Assembly (NCBI GenBank): GCA_003254905.1
Contig: QANU01104094.1
Coordinates: 124,001 to 188,000 of the forward strand
From: Nissolia schottii
Lineage: Eukaryota > Streptophyta > Magnoliopsida > Fabales > Fabaceae
DNA: 64,000 bases
Direction: 5' to 3'
Part shown: piece after piece, positions 34,031-45,100 of the stretch
How the letters are laid out: every line of letters starts with the position of its first letter
Numbering within the stretch: position 1 is the stretch's first letter
Translations under genes and position numbers: made by a program
The notes under the pieces: model-generated
Database searches by the model: none
The model's input: only the letters and a program-made list of their open reading frames with translations
What the model was told of the DNA's origin: nothing

Positions 34031-34310
34031 TCTCGATTTGTTGTTGATTTTTGGACTTGGTGTTTAGTCTTTGATGTTGCTGTTGAATTCCTCTGTATTT
34101 TTAACTTCGTCATGCCTTTTTCCCAATTAATTTTCCAATTTAAAATTTCAGTTTGCATAATTTCTGGCAAAACAGGTCAAAAATCTAGTTGGTTATGATA
34201 GAGGAATGTTGTTTCAATGGTCATCTACATTGTTGTTGGATTGTGTCGACACAAACCTCAAAACAATGTTAAAGCTCAACCATATAATCCATATACTGCT
34301 TGCAGTAGCC

Positions 34311-35060
34311 TGTAACATCCCGCTTTCTCCTTAGCGGAATTTCGCTATGTAATTGTTTAGATAATTCCATTATCGGTTGAACCACTAGGATCATGAACCC
34401 TTAGAATTAAAAATTGTCTGTAGGAATATCTTTGTACGTTTTTTGGACATTTTGCAGACACTAGAACAAACCCTTTCTGCTGTCTGAACACAACCACGCG
34501 TTTAAAGTATCCGTAAAAGGTACGACTACGGACGAGCATTCATAAATACCTAAATGACCCTAGAATATTACTTAGGAACAATTAGGAGGTCACAAGGATG
34601 TAATCAGAATATTTTTAGAACAACCATACGCGAAGTACCAGGACCGAGAACGACAAAACCTGATCAAAATTGATCTGCCGGAGCCCGTTAATTTTTTGCC
34701 ACAAAACCGGCCAAGAAACACCAAAACACACGACCATAAATTGGCCCACTTGGCTCAAGTCAACATTCAAAGAGGTGAGTCACATGGTGAGTCATGAAAA
34801 TGACATTTAGCATAAGGACAAAATAAGGGCATTATGGAAATTTTGTCCCAAGGGAAAAATTGGAGAGAGATTTTCGGCCAAGAGGCTTATAAATACCCCC
34901 AAATCAGAAATTTTGTGTAAAAATTGGAAAATCTTGCCAAAGCTTTGTCCGATTACACAATCGACCATTATTCTGTCAAACCAGAGACGCAGACACTTCC
35001 TATATCCAACTCAGTTCAAATTCTTCAGAAATCCCCTAACCTAAGCTTATAGTAATTTTA
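34311..35060 (+). mobile_element. Gypsy-type LTR fragment
   Basis: Begins TGTAACATCCCGC, a common start of plant Gypsy chromovirus LTRs, and has a cttataaatacccc promoter-like run at 34888. No internal region follows, so it is a solo or broken LTR. The right limit is uncertain. Confidence 0.5.
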
Positions 35061-35691
35061 TCAAATTTAGAGGGAATAATTACCCTTGACACTCCTTGAC
35101 CCCCCAAATTGGGGGGACAACAAATCTTACCAATTTAATGGTAAGGAAGGGACTCATAGTCCCTTCTTAGCCATTCCACTCCCCACCCCTCTAAATAGTC
35201 ACTCTCAAACACACTTTTTACTTAACTAGTATCTCCTTTCCATGCTACTCCCTTGCTAGGCATTCATCCAAACACACTCTAAGGTTATGTTTGGGAGATT
35301 GTTAGATAATGGAAGGGTGTGGTCATTAAGGGACTAGAAGGAAAGGCCGGAGTGAATTGAGCAACTCTCTTGTTTGAATAAAAGACTCGTCAAATAAGAT
35401 ATAAAATGAATAATGCGAGACAAATCATTTTTGACTCCCCCCAGTTAGAGAGACAAAAATTGGGAGAGTTTAAGTGACAAAGGAGGGATAAATTATTCCT
35501 TTGAGACCGTTCTTCTTCATCCTTTTAAATAGCTTCCAATGGCCACTTAATGCTAACAATGCCCCTCCCCATTTTTTCTTCTCCCAAACGTAGCTTAAGT
35601 CCCCCTCGCAGAAGGAAGGGCACCATCCACCAAAAACAGAGGTAAAACCTTTCTTTTTTTCCCTAACATTCAACTAAAAAGTAAAAGGCCA
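35061..35691 (+). promoter_or_regulatory. Upstream region of the ankyrin-BTB gene
   Basis: Non-coding sequence before the ATG at 35692. I see no clear TATA box in the last 200 bp. There is a short run of pyrimidines (ctttctttttttcccta) just upstream of the start, as in many plant 5' leaders. Confidence 0.35.
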
Positions 35692-36136
35692 ATGACCTTC
35701 ATTGACGACGGCATCGACCTCGACCCCTCCGACTTCGCGTCCTCTGTTCCCTTGAAGAAGGTCCCAAACGGCGACGTTTTCGAGGCCTCCCGCGCAGGCG
35801 ACGTTGACCGCCTGCGCTACCTCCTGGAGTCGGGCGTGAACGTGAATGCCCGCGATCAATGGGACTCCGTCGCTCTATACTATGCCTGCCTCGCCGGCCA
35901 CCTCGACGCCGCCCGCATGCTCCTCGAAAGTGGCGCCATCTGCTCCGAGCACACCTTCGACGGTGACCGCTGCCACTACGCCGCCCTCAATTTGAAGGTC
36001 CGCAAGCTCCTCAAGGCCTTCGAGGCCCGCCCCCCTCCCCTGGGCCCCCTGCAGGCCGCCCTGCGTGAAACTTTCTTGGCCTGCGCGGCCAACCGCGCCT
36101 ACTCTGAGCTCGCTGATACTCAGTTTCATATTCCTG
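35692..36136 (+). CDS. Ankyrin-BTB gene exon 1
   Basis: Codes for [17 protein letters not shown] through the ankyrin repeats to ADTQFHIP plus one base. GC-rich. The donor CCTG|GTATGA leaves phase 1. The frame runs on in the intron to 36213 without homology. Confidence 0.88.
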
Positions 36137-39100
36137 GTATGACGCTGTCCGTTCCTGATAAAAAGCCTTTCACTTGTATAAAAAAGATTATTATTATTAT
36201 TTTTAAACTCTGAAGATTATGCAACATATTTGCTCATTGATTATTTATGCCAGTGAGCGGGGGTTGTTTTTATACCCCAAATAGCTATCTGAAGAACTGT
36301 GATTGCTGTATCCTACCAATTAAACATCGGTTCCCAAATTAAATGGTCGTCATATCATATTGGGTGATCTTTATTTCGTTTGTATTTTCCTGATTGCAAT
36401 GAGACAAGCTTGTGAAAGTTGTTATAACCTTCAAGCCTCAGGATCAGAAGAAGATTTTTGAACCAATTTTCCTAGATAAATTCTCTACCGAATCTCTCTT
36501 TGTTCTAGGTTGTGCTTTCGATAAACTTCCTGTCATGACCGGCTGGCAAGGATGGTCCACATGTAGGGATTAATGAGGAGGTCCATAGTTGTGCATCTAA
36601 TATTACGAGTAAACTCTCCTTTGACAAGGCATATACTAGGAGGATTACCAAGACTACGGGTACTATCAACAATACCCACCCTGTTAGAGGCCTGAAGCAG
36701 GACGAAAAATTGACCTCCGTTGGAGCTTTTGCTGGAATTGAAGCAAACTAGTAGTGTGGCTGAGTGTCACAAACAGTTTGAGATGATCTCAGGTTCAAGA
36801 CGTGACATTGATCCTTGAACTATCATGATGATCTTTCTCAGCGGATTGAGGCGAGATATTAAGGCATAGACGAAGGTTAGCTCATTTCAATCATTAGTCG
36901 AGATGATGGACACAACATCAGAATTAGAAGTCAGGAAGAAGGCATGGAAGGAAGAGGGCAGTGGACCAGGGTGAAGACAGGTTTTGGATTTTCTAGATGA
37001 TTTCAGCAATTGAGGACTTTTGGACCCGTTTGTGGGAGCAACCATCTAAACCCTGTCTTTGTGGGGGAGGGAGGCCCACAGACCAACGCAGTTACAGTGG
37101 TTGTGTCAAATACTGTTAGGAACAAGAAGTAGAATGATATGGGTAGATTGTCAGCAGAGGATCTTGTTGATAGATAAAGGAGACACCTATGTTTTAAGTG
37201 CGGTGAAAAGTGGGGACGAGAACATGTTTGAAAGTTCCAGCATTTTCAATTTCTATTAGTGGAAAAATCAGGTGAAGAACATTAGATTGAAGAAGATTTC
37301 CTTGATCCCAAGGAAATGGAATATTCAGTTGCGATCATTAAAATTGTCTTATAAGGGCTTTTGGGGACCCATTTCCAACAAGTCTTTGAAGGTTTGGGGT
37401 TGCATCTTAGGGGAATAGGTTGAGGTTTTGATTGATTCTAGCGCAACAACAAATTTTATTTTAGATAGACTATCTGAGAAGCTGGACCTGACAATGGAGC
37501 AAATGTTTGGTTTTGCGTAGAGGTGGGTAATGGAGGAGTAGAATAGGGTTGGGAATATGCAAGGATGTGAAGCTAGATATACAAGGTAGGGGTAGGAACA
37601 GGTCTAGCGGGCTGTTAGGACCTGCGGCCTGACTTGGTAGTGGCATGGCCTGACCTATGTAAAAAAAAGCCAGACATAGGTCTTTTTAAAAGCCTGTTTA
37701 GTTAAATAGGCCAAGTTCAAGTTGTTCCCCATGATCTGTTAGGCCTATCAGACCAGCTTGGTTATGAGAAAGTACACATATTTCATTTAAAAAATTAAAA
37801 TCAGGCTATGCAAGAGTTGAACCCAAGACGCTTGACTTATAAAAACATCATATGACCACTAAGCCACATGACTTGTGCAATAATATAAGCTAATATTTTT
37901 TTAATACATAACTATTGTGTTGTGCTCTCCCCCAAATTTAATTTTTCTTTTATAATATTTTGTTGTTAGACATGATGAATGGTATCATTTCCTATTTTGT
38001 TGAAAAATAGATTTTTTGGTTTAGAAAAAAAAAAAGGCTGGTGCACCAGGCTCTGTGCTCCAGGCTAGGCTAGGCTAGGCTTCTCAAACAGGTCAAGCTA
38101 GGAAAAAAAAAAAAAAGGCCTTTGACAGGCAACAGGCCAGGCTCAGGCCAAAATGGTCTTGCTTGGCCTGGCCTGGCCTGGCCTGTTCCCACCCTTAAAT
38201 TACAAGGTGTGGTTATTGTGCAACACTTCTTTGTGATGAAGCTCGGGTGATTGGAAGTGGTGTTAGGTGTAGTTTGGATGAAGACAATTGGTATGATTGA
38301 AACCATCTACCGATGTATGACTGTGTTGGGAGGAATAAGGTGTCCGTCAATAGGTGAATGAAGATTCAACTCTCTATGGATTCGTTACCTTTTTGAAAGT
38401 AGCTTTGAAGACTCTCCGTGATGAGGGGGATGGGTTTTTAGTGGTTCCTAGGAACTTTAAAGAAGGGAATCCGGGTGATCTGGCCGTATGTACTGAAGTT
38501 GAGTTGCTGCTGGCAAGAATGATGATCTTTTCCAAACCTCGACAGGATACCCTCGAGATTAGAACATGATCATGTGATACAGATGCGAGAAAGAGCCGAC
38601 ATTTCTTATTTGCGACCTGACAGGTACCCTTATTATTAGAAGAATGAGATTGAGAAAATCATCGATGAGATGCTTCATTTAGGTATTACTAGACCTAGTA
38701 TGAACACTTTTTTCTAGTCCTTTGATATTGGTGGATAAAAAAGAATGTTGGAGGTTCTGCATCGACTATAGTGCTTGAATAAGGTTTTTTTACTCGTTAA
38801 GTTTCCTATTTCAGTTATTGATGAGTTGCTAGATGAGGTTGGGCGGATATTTCAAAAATAGCTTTCAAAACACGAGGGTCATTGTGAGTTCTTGGCAATG
38901 CCGTTTGGGTTGATGAATGGTCCATCTACCTTCCAGGCCCTTATGAACAGTGTGTTGAGGCCATACTTGTGTCGGTTTGTGCTTGCTTTTGTTGATGATA
39001 TTTTGATTTACAATCCTACACATAGTCCCACCACGAACATTTGAGGAAGGTGTTTGATTTATTGCAACAATAGTAGTTCTATGTGAATAAGAAGAAATGT

Positions 39101-42100
39101 TATTTTGCGTAGTCCCAACTAGAGTATTTGGGGCATATCATCTCTGGGATGGTGTTGCAACCAATCCAACCAAACTCAAAGATATGGTAGATTGGTTAGT
39201 TCTAACTAATATTAAGGGATTGAGAGTATTCTTGGGATTGATAGGGCACTATAGGTGGTTTGTTCAAAATTATGAGGAGATCGCTTGGGCAACTAACTTA
39301 GTTGCTTAAGAAGGATAGTTTTGTGTTGGGGGAAGCAATGGAGTTGGCTTTTGAAAAGTTGACGACTACTATGACCACATTTCCAGTGGTAGTAGTGCCT
39401 TCATTGAGAAGACTTTTTTGGTATACCAATCGCTTGTGAGTCTGACATTATCAGAAAGAGCTCAAGGTAGGTTAGTCTATGATGGAGAGCTCGTTGTCAT
39501 CATGATAGCAATTCAGAAGTGGTAGTGTTACCTTGTGTGTTAGTACTTCATTGTTACATTGACCAAGAATCTGAAATTCCTATTAGACCATAGGGTTGTG
39601 GGAGAAGACCAACATAAGTGAATGACAAAGTTACTAGGCTTTGACTTTGAGATCAGGCAATAGTGTAGAAGTGAGAATTGAGTGGTTGATTGTAAGAACA
39701 CAAATAGACGGCTATAGAAATGAAAGAGTAAATGCGTTATTCACGCCCTAATCAAGATTCATAATGAATCTATCTTAGAGAACCAAGAGAAATGGCGAAG
39801 AGTACAAAACAAGGTACACAACCTTGAGCACTTAGCAGCTCACCTCTCCAAATTAACCTAGCAAAATGCTTCCTTCTCTCTACCTTTTTCCCCTTCTAAA
39901 TAAACGAACCAATCATTACCCTGAGCCTCTCTCACACACAAACTAGTTACTTTGTTATGTTGAGCAACCTCAATAACAATTCCCCTGCTATCATTTTCCT
40001 CATTCTCTATAATGCCCTTATATTTTCTTCTTGTATACACTTTCAACCCTCTTAGGAATTGTCTCTTTTACAATACTCCCCCCTTGAACCACCACTAAGT
40101 TTAGTGTCAGTAGCTAGCTCCTAAGAGTTCTCGAAATCTAGCTGAGTCCCTCCCATTGAATTAGAACTTCCAGCTCATTCGTTGGTATTGGTATAGACAG
40201 CAACCACTTGTAATGGCTGCACCTTCAACTCCCATTCATTAGTGAGGCCGGGAGGGAAAGGATGGCTGGTAATGTTGGGTGTATCACATTTTTTCAACAA
40301 TGACACATGAAAAATGGGGTGGATAGGGCAATTCGGGGGCAATTGGAGTTTGTAGGCGACGACTCCAATATAACTCGGAACTGCAAAAGGAACATAGAAC
40401 CTGTCACTCAATTTCCGGTTTGTCCTTGTATAGCCAATGATTTCAGCCTATAGGGTTATATCTTCAAATATACCATACCACTTTCTGAAAATTCAACCTC
40501 TCTTCTCTTCTTGTCCGCTTAAGCCTTGATCCGATTCTGTGCTTGCGTGAGCTGCCACTTTAAATCCTGCAGAATCTGGTTTCTATGTTGTATCAACTGG
40601 TCCACTTCTGCCACCATTGAAGGTGGCACGTCATCCTTGATGAGGGTGGGGGGGGGGCTCTCCCATATAGAGCTTTAAAGGGAATGGTTTGAGTGGATTT
40701 GCGTAATTCATGTTGAACCAATATTCAGCCCAAGATAGCCACTTGCTCCATTGCTTCGGTGTTATGTCTTTGAAGCATATCAAATAAGTTTCCTAAACCT
40801 TGTTTACCACCTCCGTTTGCCCATCGGTTTGGGGGTGGTAAGCACAACTAAACTTGAGTGTTGCACCCACTCGTTTAAAGATTTCAGACCAGAAAGTGCT
40901 CATGAACATGGGAACCCATGTAGGCAAACCACCTCCTTAACAAATAAGGCAGTGACATCCTTGGCATTATAGGGATGAGATAGCCCAATGAAATGGGCTT
41001 ATTTGGTCAGTCTGTCGACCACCACAAGAACTGTGTCCCACCCATTTGATTTAGGGAGACCCCCAAATGAAATCCATAAACAACTTGTCCCAAACTTGTG
41101 TGAGAACGGGTAGGGGCTGCCATAGGCCAGTCACAGAGAGGGTTTGGTGCTTGTTTTGTTGACTAGTATCACATTGTTGAACAAATTGTAAGACTGGCTT
41201 CCTCATACCTTCCCACCACACCAAGCCATATATGTATTTATAGGTTTTGAAAAATCCGGAATGCCCTCACATTGCAGTGTTCTGAAATTCATGCAAAGTT
41301 AAGGGAATTTAGGGTGATCATTTGGGAAGAGCCAACCTATCCCTATAATAAAACTTGCCTTCCTTCGGTTGGACCCGCCTTGCTGCTGTTTCTTTGCAAA
41401 AGAGAGTGAATAACCTATCGCAATTTCTCATCTAGTTGAACCTCTTCCGCTAACCCTTCCCTTTCATGAAAAGTAATTAAGGAAATAGCCTTGAGAGCCC
41501 CTTGCAAGATAGAGCATCTACAACCCTGTTCTCCTTCCTAGCCTTGTATTTAATTTCGAAGCCAATACCCAACAATTTTGTCATCCATTTCTGTTGCTCA
41601 CAACTCATTACTGGCTTATCCACCAGAAACTTGAGACCTTGCTCAAAACTATACTTCTTGTTAATATAAAGGTGATTATGCCGCAACACCTCTAGGACTT
41701 GCCACAATTGGTTCTTGTTCTCCTCTTCATCAAAAATACCAATGCAAAACGGCGGAGGAATTGCTTTAGTATTTTGTTCATGAGAGATTCGAATGTAGAC
41801 AAAGCATTTGTCAACCCGAAAGGCCTGATGAGGAACTCGTAATGTCCCTCATGGGTTCTAAATGCAGTCATCTCAATGTCACAGTCCTTCATCGTAATTT
41901 GGTGATATCCAGACTTCAGATCCAACTTGGAGAACACTCGGGCTCCACCCACTTATCTAACAATTCATCAATCATGGGGATATGAACTTGTCAATCACAA
42001 TAATCTTGTTTAAAGCTCTGTAATCCACGCAAAACCTCTAGCCTCCGTACTTTTTCTTTACCAAAATCACCTAGCAAGAGTATGGACTGACACTCGGTCT

Positions 42101-45100
42101 TATTATCCCAGCATCGAACATCTCACCTATTATCTTCTCTATTTCATTTTTCTAGAAGTAAGGGTACCTATAAGGGTGTACATGGAGTATTTCAACTCCT
42201 TACTTGAGGTTAATGGCGGTCTTATTCTCTGGGGTGACAAGCCTGTTGGCATGTGACATAAATCATCAAATTCTTGCAGCAAGTGCTGAGTTGCCTTGGA
42301 AATTATCAACCCCATTACTGGATTTGACCCTTTGTCTACAGCTGTGATGAAGTAACCTTCCCCACTGTCTTGGAGAGCTTTCAATGTGCCCTTCCATGAA
42401 GCCTTGGTTCTTAGCCGTGCATAGCCTTCTTGGAGTTTTCCCTTAACTCCCTAGTCTTCCCAACACATGTTTAACTCATTGAAATTAGCCACAATATCTC
42501 CCAAACTAGATAACCACGTCATGCTTAACACTATATCAAGCCCACCCAATTCAAACAATAGGAATAGTTGAATGATGTTAATACCTTGAACTTTGATGCT
42601 CACACCTTGACAAATTCCTTGACTAGATTCCTTGTGCCCTATTCCCACCTCCACAGAGTATAGAGGAGTTTGCTGGATTGGTAACTTGGGTTGGTTTGCC
42701 AAGCTTGTAGACATGAATTTGCTCGTGGCACCCCGGATCAATGAGTATCATCAGCTCTCTTTCTCCCAAGGTCCCTACCACCTTGAAAGACTAGTTGGTG
42801 GTGAGACCCTTAAGGCTGTCAAAAGGAATCCACAACGATTTCATCTCTGCCTTAGGTTCAACCACCTCCTCCACTGAATCAATAGTCTTGGAGGTTGTCG
42901 CGGATTCCTCCACCAGTTGCAGGTTATAGTGGCGGAATCGACAAATGTGGTCCAACGACCATCTCTCGTGACACTTGAAACAGATGCTGCAACGGCTTTT
43001 CTCTTGCAACTCTGCCTGAGTAAGGCGTTTGCCCACCCTTGTCGTGGGTTTCTCCACCACTGTTGTCTTTGGGGGCTTTGAAGAATCAGATTCCTTGCTG
43101 GGCCAAGTGGGGCGGTGATTTGGGATGGTACAAGGTGGTGGAGCCCACAATTTGGGTTGGAGGCCCTTTCGGTGGGGCTGACCCCATTCCCTTTCTACTA
43201 ACAGTTCCTTTCCTCTAGAACAAGAGCCTTATCTTTCTCTTGGGCCAAGGTTACTAGCTCCGAACTCTTGATTTTAACATGTAGTTCTCCTTTGAGCCCA
43301 TTAATAAAAATACTTTTCAGCACCTCACTGTCCATGTCCTTCATTAAGCTGTACACTTTCTCAAATTGGTCAATGTAGTCCATCCCAGGCCCATCTTTTC
43401 TCAATCTCGATAATAGGCCATAGGGATCCTTGCCCACTCCCGGTTGGAAGCAGCGTAGCAAGGCCTCGTAGAATTGCCTTCATGAAGGAGACTTGGCTTG
43501 CTCCTCCCATGTCTGGTACCAATTAAGTGCATGTCCCCTCTAAAGCTACGAGCACTAGCTCCAAACACTCATCCCCCACAATTTCGTTAATCTCACAGTA
43601 TCGCTCTATGAGAACAAGCCAACCCAGAGTGTCTTCGTCGGTGAAGACACGTAATTCCATCTTTCGTTCCTAGTAGTATCGACAATGATGCGGATTACCA
43701 CAATGCAAAGTATTAGGTGGACGACTACCTTGTGATGACCTATCCCAGTGATGTGGAGATCCATATGAGTGAGGGGAGTCTCCATCATCTCGGTGCCGAG
43801 ACTGAGAATCACAATGCTCTTTGTAGAGGGGGTGGCAACGCGAGGTATGCCACTGTCGTTAGTAGGACCCCTATTCCAATGATCCTCCGACGTCACTCGG
43901 TGGTGGGCTCTCCGGGGAAGAGAACATCCACGTTGAGGAGAACAATCTTTGTCCATCATCATCTGCATCATCTCATCCAATTTCCGCTCAGTTCCGTTCA
44001 TTCTAGTAGCGTCCGTTGCAGTAGCATGGTTGGCCATCACAGATACTAGGAAGGTTGTTCTAGATACCAACTGTAAGAACACAAATAGACAACTATAGAA
44101 ATGAAAGAATAAATGTGTTATTCACACCCTAATCCTGATTCAGAATAAATTTGTCTTAGAGAACCAAGAGAAATGGCCAAGAGAATACAAAAGAAGGCAC
44201 ACTGCCTTGAGTAATCAACAACTTTGTTCTCCAAATTAACCTAGCAAAATGGCTCCCTCTCTCTACCTTTTTCCATCTAAATAACCGAATCAATCATTAC
44301 CTTGAGCCTCTCCCACGCACAAACTTGCTGAGTCAGCAAGTCTATTACGTTGAGCAGCCTCAACAACAATTCCCCTGCTATCATTCTCCTTATTCTCTAT
44401 ACTGCCCCTATATTTTCTTCTTGTTTACACTTTCAGCCTTCCCTTCGGAATTGTCTCTCTTATATTGAGGCATTATCCAAGAGGCTCAAGTATTAAACTA
44501 TTTTGACTGTGGTTTTATGTGATTGGGCTGATTTGGAAATTGAGGCACAGGTTGATGAGTGGCTGAGAAGGATTATGCTGGATCTAGTACAAGGGAATGG
44601 CAAGCACCCTGGGTTTGAAGTGAGAGAGGATAGGCTTTTCTACAAAGGAAGATTGGTGGTTTCCAAACAATCCACTAATATTCTTTATATCTTACCAGAG
44701 TTTCATGCTTTGCTATGGGAGGGCACACGAGATCCTTCATAACATACAAGAGGATATTTAGGCTGTTTTATTGGGAAGGAAGGAAGAAGAGCATTCAGGA
44801 TGGGACTATGATGTGGCTTAGAAGAATAAATTGCAGGCCTTTTCTTCTGCTGGGCTGTTGCAGCCACTTCCCTTCTGAGGGTGATTTGGACTGAGACTTC
44901 AATGAGGGTCTTCCCAAGGCTAAGGGATTTGATTATATATTGGTGGTAGTGAACTGTTTGACTAAGTATGGCCATCTCATACCCTTAACAAACCCATATA
45001 CTTCCAAGGACATGGCCACTGCTTTTATCAAGGAAGTAGTGTGTTTGCATGGTTTTCCAAGCTCCATTGTCTTTGATACGAACAAGGATTTCGTAAGTGC

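Larger units (their letters stand above)
39691..44464 (-). mobile_element. Gypsy (chromovirus-like) retrotransposon G2, nested in G1
   Basis: Two LTRs, 39691-40072 and 44072-44464, begin TGTAAGAACACAAATAGAC and are alike over their whole length. Target duplication TTGAT (39686-39690) / TTGAG (44465-44469). In minus-strand order: primer site (tggtatctagaac, next to 44071), gag (43198-43461), zinc knuckle [14 protein letters not shown] (about 43000), protease (42451-42741), RT (41692-41952, [11 protein letters not shown]), RNase H tail (41477-41707, [11 protein letters not shown]), degraded integrase (about 40500-41400) and a C-terminal part (40175-40411, [20 protein letters not shown]). RT is shortened: the catalytic YxDD box is missing between 41692 and 41707. 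Inactive. Confidence 0.88.

Noticed and set aside
33862..34170. 102-codon Lys/Asn/Ser-rich minus frame
   Set aside because: It is the reverse reading of a T-rich tandem duplication.
35875..36129. Minus-strand frame opposite exon 1 of the ankyrin-BTB gene
   Set aside because: Antisense shadow of GC-rich coding sequence.
37588..38200. Treating the ggcctg/caggctaggct repeats as a satellite or CpG island
   Set aside because: They lie between an 8-bp target duplication and inverted termini, so a hAT element explains them better.
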